Source of the DNA: Indolivaga alginatilytica
Lineage (GTDB): Bacteria; Bacteroidota; Bacteroidia; Bacteroidales; Dysgonomonadaceae
NCBI RefSeq assembly: GCF_003201355.1
Contig: NZ_QICL01000013.1
Span: forward strand, 62,001 to 126,000
Length of the DNA stretch: 64,000 nucleotides
Direction: 5' to 3'
The notes under the pieces: generated by a model
What the model saw: only the letters and a program-made list of their open reading frames with translations
Told to the model about the DNA's origin: nothing
Database searches by the model: none
Translations under genes and position numbers: made by a program
Shown: piece after piece, positions 46,101 through 57,100 of the stretch
Numbering within the stretch: the stretch's first letter is position 1
How the letters are laid out: the number at the start of each line of letters is the position of its first letter

Positions 46101-47273
46101 TTATTTACCTAATAATAAACTCAACATAATAAATGGTCCAACCGCTTTAGGGTCATTATCCCTTATTGGTTCTAAGATGTAATACTCGAAACTTCCGTCA
46201 CGATATACCTTTTCTCCGCCCAATCCCGCTACCGAACAACCGTCGGTTATAGAAATTGTTCCATCGGCTTCTTTCTTCAAAAATCGCTTGACAAATTGAT
46301 TATATGCTTTTTTTCCTTTCTGAGTATATGATTTGTCCAGATAACCTTTCTGTGCACCTTTAACCCATGTATATATAAACATGGCGGAACCACTCGATTC
46401 TATATAATTACCTTTTCTGTAACCCATATCGGTCACCTGATACCACATACCTGTCTTAGGGTCTCTGTATTTCTCTACAGCAGCACTTACATTTCTCAAT
46501 ATTTGTATTATTTCGGGTCTTTTCGGATGATCTTCCGGTAGGTAATCCAAAACATCCACGATTGCCATCACATACCACCCTATACTGCGTGACCAGAAAT
46601 TTGGAGACAGTCCTGTTTCTTTGTTTGCCCATCTCTGTTCGCGACTTTCGTCCCATCCATGATAATATAATCCCGTTTTTGAATCATACAGATATTTATG
46701 TGCATCCAATATCTGCAAGGTAACCTCATCAAATAACTCGGGCTCATTAAATACTTTTCCATATTCAGCCAGAAACGGACAAGCCATATAAAGACCATCC
46801 AGCCACACCTGATGTGGATATATCTTTTTATGCCAGAAACTTCCATCTGCTGTACGTGGATGAGTTTTCATCTGGTTACGTAACAAAGTCATGGCCTTTG
46901 CGAAACGCTCCTCTTTTGTTTTTGCATAGATAGGGAATAGTATCTTTCCGGTATTTACCCTGTCGATATTATATTCTAAGGGTTTGTATGTCTTGATTTG
47001 TCCATCTTCGGAGATCATCAGATCCGCATAAGAATAGGCATAATCAAAATATTCCTGATTGTTTGTTTTTTGCCAGGTTTGAAGTATTGCTTGCAGCATT
47101 AAACCATGACAGTAGTTCCATTTTGGCTCTTTCGAGAAATCAAGCATCCATGATTCGGGATTCCTCTTTATTTCAGAATCAACCATCCATACCGAATAAG
47201 GCTTCTTCGCAAAAGCCGATCCACTACAAATAGTTGCAAACAGAATAATAAATATCAAAAATTGTTTTTTCAT
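46101..47273 (-). CDS. Unsaturated rhamnogalacturonyl hydrolase (GH105)
   Basis: A 390-residue secreted enzyme (signal ending GSAFA). The alpha/alpha barrel has LDFSKEPKWNYCHGLMLQAI (about 44-63), the catalytic Asp in HQVWLDGLYMACPFLA (about 154-169), WSRSIGWYVMAIVDVLDYLP and SSGSAMFIYTWVKGA. GH105 removes the unsaturated uronate left at the non-reducing end by pectin lyases. It is the last gene of pectin unit 1, after PL1. The next downstream gene (susC of unit 2) has its own promoter. Confidence 0.93.
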   Translation of the reverse strand: MKKQFLIFIILFATICSGSAFAKKPYSVWMVDSEIKRNPESWMLDFSKEPKWNYCHGLMLQAILQTWQKTNNQEYFDYAYSYADLMISEDGQIKTYKPLEYNIDRVNTGKILFPIYAKTKEERFAKAMTLLRNQMKTHPRTADGSFWHKKIYPHQVWLDGLYMACPFLAEYGKVFNEPELFDEVTLQILDAHKYLYDSKTGLYYHGWDESREQRWANKETGLSPNFWSRSIGWYVMAIVDVLDYLPEDHPKRPEIIQILRNVSAAVEKYRDPKTGMWYQVTDMGYRKGNYIESSGSAMFIYTWVKGAQKGYLDKSYTQKGKKAYNQFVKRFLKKEADGTISITDGCSVAGLGGEKVYRDGSFEYYILEPIRDNDPKAVGPFIMLSLLLGK

Positions 47274-47383
47274 GATTCTTTTGATTTGTTAGGTAAACAA
47301 CAGCAAATATTTGAATATTAGCCCCATGTAAGAACTAATAGATGTATTGCAATTACAGAATAATAAAGTCTTATGTCTTAGCC

Positions 47384-48766
47384 TTATTCCATTATATTTT
47401 CAACTAAACTATTCAGATAGACTTCAAGATAGGTATATCCTTCTGAATTAAGCTCAGCTGCTGTTTTATTAGGATAGTTGGCTTCTAACCATCCATCGGG
47501 AATTCCGTCTCCGTTAGAGTCTAAAACTACATCTTGAGAATTGAAGCTGTACACTTCCCATCCACCAACATCGTTTTGAGAATCAATCATTCCGGGTCTA
47601 GTTTTACTATCACGGGAAGCTCTCACTGGAGTCAAACCATCTCTTACTTCGGTTATGATACGTGCATCCGTTTTATCCCTTTTGTAGCTGGCTCCGCTTT
47701 TTGCTAATACTTTTGTAAAAGCTGTTTCAGCATCATCGGTTTCAACAGAAGATACTTCAAATGGTACTAACGATATAAGTTCTTCTTTATTTTTAGTTGA
47801 AGGATTTGGTTGAAAGCCAAGTATATTATTTTCGGTTGTCACTTCATCATTATATATATAATTTCCGGCTAGGTAAAATTGCCCCCAGACACCTTGAGCT
47901 TGTTTATTGGCTCCTTCATCAGCATTGGGTGAAAATATTCTGTTAGGATGAGAAGATGTTGCCGATGCCTTGTAATAATTATTCACAAAGTTGTATCTGC
48001 CTCCTTCCCCTGCATATCCGCTATTGCTCCCCCAGTTGTAGATTACATTATTTCTGAAATCTACCAGTTCCAATTCGGGAGTCGCAGTATAACGACTTCC
48101 ACACATCCGAGGATTGCGGCTATCATGGTGTGCCAATAGGTTGTGATGAAAAGATGCTTTTTGGCCACCCCATATTCCGCCATAACCATGGCTTCCTTTT
48201 CGGTGAACAGACGCTCTCAGGCTTTCAGATAAGATAGACCATTGTAGGGTGAAATTTTCGTTATCATAAAAAGACCCACACTCATCGGTACTCCAACTTA
48301 AGGAGCAATGATCTATAATAATATTTTTATTCTTATTACCTGACAAAGCATCATCTTCAACGCCAGATAAATCGCCCATTCTAAAGCGAATAAAGCGAAT
48401 GATAACATTATCGCCTGTTATCTTTACCGGATAATTAGCAATACAAATACCATCACCGGGCGCACTTTGCCCGGCAATGGTTGTATTCGATAGAATATTT
48501 AATTTCGATTTCAGATGAATCACTCCTGCAACCTTAAACAAGATAACCTTCGGTTCTTCTCCTTTGAGACACCAGCGAAGGCTACCTTCTCTCGTGTTTT
48601 TATTCCCGACAACTGTGTCTTGTAAGGTATTTACATAATAAACATTCCCTCCACGTCCTCCAGTAGTGTACATTCCTCCTCCTTCAGCCCCCGGAAAAGC
48701 CGGAGTCTGGGCTTGAATGGTACAACAAAGCAATATCCAACACAAAAACAATAGTATTTTTTTCAT
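47384..48766 (-). CDS. Pectate lyase family 1
   Basis: A 460-residue secreted beta-helix enzyme (signal ending TIQAQ). PL1 features are FPGAEGGGMYTTGGRGGNVY (about 24-43), VIIRFIRFRMGDLSGVEDDA with Ca-binding acids, IIIDHCSLSWSTDEC (about 150-164), and the catalytic-Arg region HHDSRNPRMCGSRY (about 212-225). It ends with a dockerin-like segment (DSNGDGIPDGWLEANYPNKT). It cleaves polygalacturonate by elimination, giving products for GH105 next to it. It is transcribed between GH28 and GH105. Confidence 0.94.
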   Translation of the reverse strand: MKKILLFLCWILLCCTIQAQTPAFPGAEGGGMYTTGGRGGNVYYVNTLQDTVVGNKNTREGSLRWCLKGEEPKVILFKVAGVIHLKSKLNILSNTTIAGQSAPGDGICIANYPVKITGDNVIIRFIRFRMGDLSGVEDDALSGNKNKNIIIDHCSLSWSTDECGSFYDNENFTLQWSILSESLRASVHRKGSHGYGGIWGGQKASFHHNLLAHHDSRNPRMCGSRYTATPELELVDFRNNVIYNWGSNSGYAGEGGRYNFVNNYYKASATSSHPNRIFSPNADEGANKQAQGVWGQFYLAGNYIYNDEVTTENNILGFQPNPSTKNKEELISLVPFEVSSVETDDAETAFTKVLAKSGASYKRDKTDARIITEVRDGLTPVRASRDSKTRPGMIDSQNDVGGWEVYSFNSQDVVLDSNGDGIPDGWLEANYPNKTAAELNSEGYTYLEVYLNSLVENIME

Positions 48767-48800
48767 TATCCTTTGTTTTAAGATTGTAGAGTTATATTAT

Positions 48801-50438
48801 CTATTCTTTAGTAATATTCTCTGGCTTAAGACTCTTAGGCAACTTTATATTCTCGGTAAGTTTACCTGTGATTTTCACAACTTCTTTCAATGAATTCGGA
48901 TATCTCAATCCTGTAGCATCCATGTTTCTTACATTATTCAAGATTAGTGCAGGTCCTTCTTTAGCTATTATCTTCACATCCTTAAATGTGATACCATCCG
49001 ATTCAGATAACTCACCTCCATAAGTTGCAGTTATAGTTGTATTCTCTAGATTAATATTTGTTATATTCATCTCGGGCAAGCCATTGAAATACATCGCACG
49101 CCTTGCATTTCTTGAAGTTAAATTCTTCACATATATGTTTCTGAATACAGGGGTAGTCTCATCTACTTCATAAACAATATTATCTGCCGGTGTTTCGTCT
49201 CCATCTTCTAATGCTTCGGATGCCGATTTGCCTCCATAATACAGATCGAACAGGAATGATTCGGTAGCTATATCGAACATGTTTATATTGCTGACGTAAA
49301 TATTCTCTACAACACCTCCTCTTCCTCTACGGCTCTTAAATCTTAAGCCAACATCTGTTCCTAAAAACTGACAGTTCGAAACCGATATATTACGGACACC
49401 TCCCGACATTTCGCTTCCTACAACAAAACCGCCATGCCCTTGAAATACTTTACAGTTATCAATAATTACATTTTCGGTAGGTAATCCACGACGACGTCCA
49501 TCCTCATCTTTTCCGGATTTGATACAGATTGCATCGTCACCCACATCGAAGGTACTATTTATTATAATAGAATTTGTGCATGATTCTAAGTCCAGTCCAT
49601 CTCCATTCTGAGAATAGCCCGGATTACGAACAAATACATTATCTACAATCACATTCTTACACATCAATGGGTGTATATTCCAACTCGGAGAATTTTCGAA
49701 AAGAACTCCTTCGAGTAAAACATTTTCGCATTCGATAAAACTAACCATTACCGGACGCAAAAAGTCTTTTACTGAATCCCATTCTTCATCAGATAAATCG
49801 CCTTTAGGAACATTCATGTCACTCATGTCGTTCCCTTTTAGAGAACCTTTTGTCGGAAACCAATAATTACCATCTTTAACAACTCCGCCCGACTTCACGA
49901 CTCTTTGCCAATGGCTATCAGTCACTTTACTTTTCTTCAAAGGTCTCCAAGTATCACCAGAACCATTTATAGAACCTTCACCTGTAATAGCAATATTCTT
50001 CAAATTACGACCAGAGATAGGAGACTGGCAACGACGAGTATCAAGCCCTTCGAATACTGTATGTACCAATGGATACAAATTGAAGTCCGACGAAAATAGT
50101 ATTAAAGCTCCCTTTTCGAGATGCAGATTTATATTCGACTGAAAAACAATAGGACCTGTATACCAAATACCCGAAGGCACAGTAAGGGTTCCTCCTCCTT
50201 TTTTAGATAAAGCGTCTATCGCTTTCGCAAAAGCTTCAGTATTTAAAGTCGCACCATCGGGTACTCCTCCGAAATCTGTGATTGACAAATTATTTGCTGG
50301 AAATACAGGACGATCCAAGATCGGCATTTCGAAGGGTAAATCCTTATACAAATAAGTATATCTGTCACCGGCATTAAGTAAACCCGATACCGGAAGACAA
50401 ACAGTCAGGATAAATACAATCTTTTTAAATGTGTTCAT
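48801..50438 (-). CDS. Glycoside hydrolase family 28 enzyme (second copy)
   Basis: A 545-residue secreted GH28 (signal ending GLLNAG). Motifs: NGDG in SQNGDGLDLESC, GDD in FDVGDDAICIKSGKDEDG, GHGG in VFQGHGGFVVGSEMSGG and RFK in VGLRFKSRRGRGG. It differs from the GH28 at 38.5 kb by a segment of about 60 residues before the helix (residues 165-225, NYWFPTKGSLKGNDMSDMN). This suggests a different product or branch preference. It is the first enzyme gene after the DUF4957/5123 lipoprotein. Confidence 0.95.
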   Translation of the reverse strand: MNTFKKIVFILTVCLPVSGLLNAGDRYTYLYKDLPFEMPILDRPVFPANNLSITDFGGVPDGATLNTEAFAKAIDALSKKGGGTLTVPSGIWYTGPIVFQSNINLHLEKGALILFSSDFNLYPLVHTVFEGLDTRRCQSPISGRNLKNIAITGEGSINGSGDTWRPLKKSKVTDSHWQRVVKSGGVVKDGNYWFPTKGSLKGNDMSDMNVPKGDLSDEEWDSVKDFLRPVMVSFIECENVLLEGVLFENSPSWNIHPLMCKNVIVDNVFVRNPGYSQNGDGLDLESCTNSIIINSTFDVGDDAICIKSGKDEDGRRRGLPTENVIIDNCKVFQGHGGFVVGSEMSGGVRNISVSNCQFLGTDVGLRFKSRRGRGGVVENIYVSNINMFDIATESFLFDLYYGGKSASEALEDGDETPADNIVYEVDETTPVFRNIYVKNLTSRNARRAMYFNGLPEMNITNINLENTTITATYGGELSESDGITFKDVKIIAKEGPALILNNVRNMDATGLRYPNSLKEVVKITGKLTENIKLPKSLKPENITKE

Positions 50439-50458
50439 TCTTTTTCTATTTTAATAAA

Positions 50459-50513
50459 GGAAGTAAGATTACAGACTATACCTATTTGTTTTACAGCTAC
50501 AATTCTTACTTCC
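50459..50513 (-). terminator. Possible hairpin before the second GH28 gene
   Basis: GGAAGTAAGATT (50459-50470) pairs with AATTCTTACTTCC (50501-50513) with one bulge and a 30-nt loop. It lies between the surface lipoprotein gene and GH28 and could lower read-through into the enzyme genes, like the hairpin at 41082. Confidence 0.45.
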
Positions 50514-50547
50514 CCTATCTTAATTTATAATTAGCTCTTTATTTCAC

Positions 50548-52161
50548 TTACCACCAACGAGGATCTCCCGGTTGTTTATCGCCACCTATACTAGTATCCT
50601 TAATCTTGAAATTACCAGTTGAAGGATCAGTAAATAAATTGGCAGAAGTATTATTATAATCTGATACGCCAGTCAACGGATAACCCGAAGCAACTGTATA
50701 ATCGGTTGTTTTGTATGAATCAAAAACAAACGTATCTTCTAACTTGGGGTTGGTTGCACGTGTAGAAATTGAAGCATCTGAAGCAGCAAATAAACAATCG
50801 TTTATACCCAACCGGCTTGCCATATTAGCAGCTTTACCATCAAAGTTTATAATATATTTATCTTTTGCCTGTGCGTCATAGAATGTACAGTGACTAATGC
50901 TTACTAATGCAGGTTTCGATTTACAGGTAATAACATTTGTATTATTCAACTTAGACACAGTACTGTTTTTCAAGCTAATATCTCCTACCGATACAGAAGT
51001 CGCATCAATAGATACAAGACCATAACTTCCAATATTGCTGATTATACAGTTGTCTATATCAATCAGTCCCACTGTTAATGCTGCACGCATGCGGATAATT
51101 CCTCTAAATGAATCTATAATACAATTATCCATCTTAAATTCAGAGATTGATCTTGCAGTAGTCGGATTATCATTTAATACATAGTCAGCCGCAGCATCAG
51201 TTCCCGAAACCTTCATGTTATGTATCCAGATTTTAAAGTTTGAAACCGAATTATCCAGCTTTATTTCTTTAAAGTTAATGGACGCTTGTCCTTCTCCGGC
51301 TAGTCCCCATAATGTAAGAGACTTGATATGTGCAGGAAGTGTCCAAGCATCACCTATCTCAAATTTTGCGGTAGTAGGGATTACCAGTACGACCTCAGTA
51401 TCTTTTATAGTATTTAAGAACTCAACAATATTCTCAGTTCCTTTTAGGACATATTGCTTTCCATCACCCGATATTTTTTGAGCAGTAGTAAATGTTTTTA
51501 CTCCCTTCCTTTTCTCTCCGTTATAAATTTCAATACTATATAGTGTATTCTGTTTCAGGTCTTTTAATTCGAGTCTACTCTCAGCTATCTCTGACGCTGA
51601 TAATCTAATCTCTTTCTTATTAAAACCTCCTCCTGATAACAAAATATGAGTTACTTCCGATTCTGCTTCCCATGTTATAGTTGCCGAACTTTCTGTAATA
51701 TCACTTACTGCATTGAGAATCTGCTCTCCGGGAGTCTTAAAAGTCAAAGCTACCCATCTTGACTCCGGCAAGTTTTTATTCGAAGTCACTTTCATACGAA
51801 CAGAGTATCTGATCTCAGGATCAAGCTTTTTTACTGTAATCATGAATAACTGTGAAACAAATGTGGAATCGAGAACAATACTGTCAGCCGGTATTTCAAT
51901 AGTATTAGTTATTGTCTTGAACTCTAAACTGTCTTTACTAAATTCCATAACATACGCCCCCGCGTTAGACACATTCGAGAATACTAGATCGACAGATGTA
52001 GCTCCGATTCTGGATGTTTCGAAAGTTACAGGACTGAATACCCTATTATAGCTGTCATCTGTTCCCCAATCATTCACATCCTCGCAAGATGTAAAACAAA
52101 CTGCAAGTCCTAAAATTAACAGACCGCTTAATATATATTTAAATAAAAAGTTCTTTCTCAT
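50548..52161 (-). CDS. DUF4957/DUF5123 surface lipoprotein (SusE-position)
   Basis: The start at 52161 gives a lipoprotein signal (MRKNFLFKYILSGLLILGLA, then CFTSCEDVND). A frame extending to 52224 would overlap susD and is not favoured. The 537-residue protein has two fibronectin-type domains (about 35-240, ARIGATSVDLVFSNVSNAG-like strands). A right-handed beta-helix part follows, with DUF4957 at about 260-400 (VVLVIPTTAKFEIGDAWTLP) and DUF5123 to the end (SISHCTFYDAQAKDKYIINF). It occupies the SusE/F place after susD, so binding of pectic chains at the surface is likely; a catalytic role is not shown. Confidence 0.85.
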   Translation of the reverse strand: MRKNFLFKYILSGLLILGLAVCFTSCEDVNDWGTDDSYNRVFSPVTFETSRIGATSVDLVFSNVSNAGAYVMEFSKDSLEFKTITNTIEIPADSIVLDSTFVSQLFMITVKKLDPEIRYSVRMKVTSNKNLPESRWVALTFKTPGEQILNAVSDITESSATITWEAESEVTHILLSGGGFNKKEIRLSASEIAESRLELKDLKQNTLYSIEIYNGEKRKGVKTFTTAQKISGDGKQYVLKGTENIVEFLNTIKDTEVVLVIPTTAKFEIGDAWTLPAHIKSLTLWGLAGEGQASINFKEIKLDNSVSNFKIWIHNMKVSGTDAAADYVLNDNPTTARSISEFKMDNCIIDSFRGIIRMRAALTVGLIDIDNCIISNIGSYGLVSIDATSVSVGDISLKNSTVSKLNNTNVITCKSKPALVSISHCTFYDAQAKDKYIINFDGKAANMASRLGINDCLFAASDASISTRATNPKLEDTFVFDSYKTTDYTVASGYPLTGVSDYNNTSANLFTDPSTGNFKIKDTSIGGDKQPGDPRWW

Positions 52162-52180
52162 TCTGTTTATTTTTAATGGG

Positions 52181-54097
52181 TTAATAGCCATAAGAATTTG
52201 TAACAATTCCTTGGTAATCTCCAATCACACTACTATGAATAGGGTATAAATAACGGTTAACACATACACCGTTATAATCTTTGAAAAGTCCTGAGCTAAA
52301 TAGCTGGATTCTTTCGTTATAGATTCTTTTATTCTCTTCCGAGAATCCCGACATCCACTTCACCTTAGTATATCCTCGAGCCTTCAATTGATTGTCATCT
52401 AAAGCCTCTAACTCCGCATTTACCACATAATAACTTGTACTGTCTTTATCGATATTTTCCTTATCGGCTTTGTATTTATAGAATAAATTTTGAGGCAGTG
52501 ATGAATACTTTTTATCAAACACCTCCACAGCTGCACCACTAATCATATCTTGAAATGCTTTGCGCTGCTCTAAGATTTTTTTCTCTAACAGATTCCAACG
52601 AATAAGGTCAAATTTGCGAATCGCTTCTCCTCCAAATTCCCATGCACGCTCATTTATAAGTGCATTAAAAAATTGTTCTTTCGATGATAAATTGCTCACA
52701 TAATCCGCTACATTCTTGGACTCATTTTTGGTTCCGGCAAACGCTCGGGCACGTACTTCTTTCAAAGCATTTTTGGCTGCGTCCGTAGGTCCGTTTAGCT
52801 CATTTTCTGTTTCGGCGAACATCAATAAAACATCAGCATATCTCATATTGATCCAGTTTACACCGTATCCCCATTTTCCATTTGCTTCCTTATTCTGATC
52901 CAGCCATTTTGTATTTTCAGCCATCCAGCGTTGATCCCATTTTGCAAAGTTGTACGAAAGGGGATTACTTTGGAATACCTCTTTCTGATCGCCACTTGCA
53001 TTACTATATGCTATAGTAGTAATAGTAGCATCTCTACGAGGGTCTTCCGGTTCGAAAGAATAGTAATAATAAGCACTTGTATTTACAACATTCGAGTTAT
53101 TACCATATCCATATTTGGTATTAGTATAAAATCTCACACCAATACTATACCCTATTTCTCCACTCTGGCTTAATCCCAGTGCAACTTCATAAAGGTTCTC
53201 TCCATTAAGACCATCAGCCTTCAATGCACACACATCTTTCCAAATATCTACATAGCTGGATTTCAGTCTGTATTTTCCTACATTCATTATCTCCAGACAC
53301 TGAGTACGTGCTATCTTATAATATTCAAGATAATCTGATCTTCTTTCTGTCGGATATCCGGGTTTATCTCTCAAAGAGTAGCCACCTCTGGTCAATGCTA
53401 TACGGGCAATCAAACCTTTGACGAAACCTTTACTGATTCTTTCTGCAGTCGAATAAGATACCGAACCGGCACTCTCTCCAACCCAAGGGACATCTTTCTC
53501 TATTGACAAAAGTTCGGTTATTAAATACTCACAGATTGAATCTCTATCGGTTTTAGGCAGATATACATTCGATAAGTCATTTTTGGTTGGTTCTGTTTTA
53601 AAAGGAACATCGCCCCAGTGTTTAACCAGTTCATAATAACCCATAGCCCTCAAAGTCTTGGCTTCTCCAAGCAAGGTTTTCATTGCGGCTTGGTCTTTAT
53701 CTGTTCCCAACATCAAAGGGCTGTTTTCGATGCCTTGAATCACTAAATTAGAACGTTCGATCATTTGATAGATTCTCGTCCAAATAAGTGTTGCATTTCC
53801 TGAGGTCGCATAATAATTTGAAGCTCCCCTATTTGTATTCTGATTGTAACTCGACTCATCAGCACCTACAAATTCTATATCATTATTGGTACTCCAGTTT
53901 ATCGATAAACGTTGTGCATACATCTGTGCATCAGCTATACGGTCATAAATACCTTTCACTGCAGATTCGGTGTAATAGACAGAAGTATATATCGTTTCGT
54001 CTGTCATCTTCGAATCACTGCTTGTTTCCAGAAAATCGCTACAAGATGAAAACACCAACGAAAAAGCTGCTATGTATATATATATTAGTTTTCTCAT
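52181..54097 (-). CDS. RagB/SusD family outer membrane lipoprotein (pectin unit 1)
   Basis: A 638-residue SusD with lipobox LVFSSCSDFLETSSDS. Family pieces are LGEAKTLRAMGYYELVKHWG (about 145-164), NMRYADVLLMFAETENELNG (about 425-444) and NERAWEFGGEAIRKFDLIRW (about 485-504). The extra length over the unit-2 SusD is mostly in the C-terminal third. It lies 12 bp after its SusC and 19 bp before the DUF4957/5123 lipoprotein gene. Confidence 0.95.
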   Translation of the reverse strand: MRKLIYIYIAAFSLVFSSCSDFLETSSDSKMTDETIYTSVYYTESAVKGIYDRIADAQMYAQRLSINWSTNNDIEFVGADESSYNQNTNRGASNYYATSGNATLIWTRIYQMIERSNLVIQGIENSPLMLGTDKDQAAMKTLLGEAKTLRAMGYYELVKHWGDVPFKTEPTKNDLSNVYLPKTDRDSICEYLITELLSIEKDVPWVGESAGSVSYSTAERISKGFVKGLIARIALTRGGYSLRDKPGYPTERRSDYLEYYKIARTQCLEIMNVGKYRLKSSYVDIWKDVCALKADGLNGENLYEVALGLSQSGEIGYSIGVRFYTNTKYGYGNNSNVVNTSAYYYYSFEPEDPRRDATITTIAYSNASGDQKEVFQSNPLSYNFAKWDQRWMAENTKWLDQNKEANGKWGYGVNWINMRYADVLLMFAETENELNGPTDAAKNALKEVRARAFAGTKNESKNVADYVSNLSSKEQFFNALINERAWEFGGEAIRKFDLIRWNLLEKKILEQRKAFQDMISGAAVEVFDKKYSSLPQNLFYKYKADKENIDKDSTSYYVVNAELEALDDNQLKARGYTKVKWMSGFSEENKRIYNERIQLFSSGLFKDYNGVCVNRYLYPIHSSVIGDYQGIVTNSYGY

Positions 54098-54109
54098 TAT
54101 ACTTATTTT

Positions 54110-57100
54110 TTAGAATGTTATGTTTATACCACCTACAATAGTCTTGGCTTTAGGGTATGCCGAATAATCTACACCCGGAGTAAATGGGTTTTCTTTGCTA
54201 GATCGGGTACTAACCTCAGGATCCGGCCCCGAATAGTTTGTCCAACAATATAGATTATAACCTGTGGCATATATACGCAGTGATTCTATCAGCCATTTTT
54301 TAGTCATCTTTTTGGGTAATGTATAACCAACTGTCAAATTATTTAGTCGTAAGAAAGACCCGTCCTCAATTGCCCATGAATGAAGAGTGGTAGTGGTCAT
54401 CATAGGATGCCAAATTGTTTTACCGGAATTAAGCTCCTGTAAAAGAGCAGGATTGGCATTCTTTCCCGAATAAATATTATTTCCGGTTGAAGGATCAATC
54501 GTAGTAAAACGATTTTTAAAAGCCATAATCGATGATAAATTCTGATTTTTACGAGTTAATAAATATGAAGTATTATCCAGTTTATTAGCATTATAAATAT
54601 CATTTCCGTATGACCAATTGAAGAATACAGAAGCATCAAATCCTTTATAAGTAGAATTAAATCCAAAACCTCCCGTATGTTTAGGAAGAGCATTTCCTAT
54701 AACCTTTCTATCATTTTCTGTTATTTTATCAGTACCGTCATCAGCTATTTTCTTAAACTTCAATGCTCCGGGTCCAAAGTAACTGCCATTACTAATTAAG
54801 GCACTATTATCGGCAACACCTTCATTAATAACCCATACATTTTTGCTTTGATCCCATGTAAAATCGTCAAAACTATACATTCCGTCAGTAACATAGCCAT
54901 ACATTTGACCAAGAGGACTTCCTTCTTCAACCAGATAATCATACACCGGTTCTGCCGAACCGTTCCAGCCCGAACCGTATAATTTAGATTTAGTATTACC
55001 ATTCGAGAACTTATCAACCTTGTTTTTATTGAATGCAATATTGAATGTTCCCGATAGAGTAAAGTCTTTATTATCTATGATATAAGCATTCATTGAAAAC
55101 TCAAGACCTCTGTTAGATGTTTGTCCGATATTTTGGTATTGTCCGTCATATCCCGATGTTGTTGGGATTGGAGACCTTACAATCAGATTTCTAGTAATAT
55201 TGTTGTATAAATCGATCGAACCTGATATTCTGTTTTTTAATATTCCAAAATCAATACCGAAGTTGCTCGAGTAAGTAGTCTCCCAAGTCAATCTATTACT
55301 CTTTAGAGTAGCCGATGGGGTTAATATACTTGTCGCCTTTTCATTTGGGTAGAAAACACTAGAGCTTGAAGAAGTATATTCTTGTCTCCAAGGCGGATCG
55401 ACACGTGCATTACCTACAGTACCATAACTCAATCTAACTTTTAGATTATCTAACCATGAATTTTGAGTACGAAGAAACTCTTCTTCAGATGCTCTCCACG
55501 CCAGTGCTCCCCCGGGAAAGAATCCCCAATATAGACCCGGACCAAATACACTGGTACCGTCTTGACGTGCAGTAAAAGTCATCAAATATTTATCCTTCAG
55601 GTTGTAGTTAACACGACCAAAGAAAGAAGACATTCTTAGAGGTTCTCCAAGGCTGGTTATTATTGGTTCGGCTTGACCATTACCCATCGCAGCCAATACC
55701 TCTCTCGCCGAAAAATCTACGGGGAAATATCTTGCCTCCACTAATTTTCTATTCATCACTCTTTCGCTAAGCTCCTGCCCTGCCAAAACATCAAATTGAT
55801 GGATTTTATTCAGATTGAAATTATAAGATAGTGTATTAATTAAACGCCAATCATGACCTTTATCATCTGTTATTCTGGCTACAGGCTGTCCTGCATACGT
55901 TTTAGAGACACCCGTTCCGCTTGTCCAAACATTATCCGTATTATTTTTCAAAAACGCATAACTAAAGGTACTCGAGAATCTCAGCTTCTTTATAATATCC
56001 CAATTAACACCTGCTATATAGGTATTATTGAATTTGTTTACTTTCTTATATTCATTAGTAATATCGTCAACCGGATTATTCAATGTACTATTAATTCCCG
56101 CCTGATCATCGTCATCACTATTAGAAGAGTCTAATCCGTAGAGTCCTCTGGTTGGACTATATTTTACTGCATTACGTAACTTTGTATTAGAGCCTGAACC
56201 TGCTGAGACACTAGGTCCAGTGATAACCTCATTCGTAACACGGACATTAAAATTCATACTCAGATTATCTTTTATCTGACTGCTTACTTTAAAGTTTACA
56301 TTATCGCGCTTATAGCCTGAATTTATCATAATATAATCTTCATCGTTACGAGTAAGACTTAAGCTATACAAAGCCGCTTTACTCCCCCCTGACACACCAA
56401 CATTATAATATTGTTGTGTACCTGTATTGCCAAATACCTTATCTTGCCAATCGATTCCGGGGTCAGATTTGTATATATCCAGATCTTGAAATCGTCCATA
56501 CAGCTTCTGAAAAGAAGACGTCTGATCTAATTCATGTTGATAGTATACGTACTCGTAAGGGCTAAGAACTTCAATAAAATCCCTAGTCTTTTTTGCTCCG
56601 TAAGAAGCATTGAATGTGACAGATATTTTTCCTTCACGCCCACTTTTTGTTGTGATAAGAATAACACCATTTGATCCCAGTGCTCCGTAAATAGCAGTTG
56701 AAGCAGCATCCTTCAATACATCTATTGAAGCAATGTCGGAAGGAGGAATATCTGTTATACTATTTACTATGATTCCGTCAACCACATACAGCGGTGCGTT
56801 ATCTTGAGAGATAGAAGTACCACCACGTACACGGATACGTATATCGGCATCGGGAGATCCTTCTGTAGCTACAACACTTACCCCTGCCAAACGACCGGTA
56901 AGAGCTTCAGCAGCCGAAGCAATAGGTAAATCCTTCAATGATTTTTCGGAAATAGAAGCAACAGATCCTGTCAGATCTCTCTTCTTTACTGTTCCATAAC
57001 CGATAACCACAACCTCATCCAGTTCCGAGTGATTATCTTCCATAACTATATCAACAACTGCACCTGCAATAGGTACTTCTTTTGATATCATCCCGATATA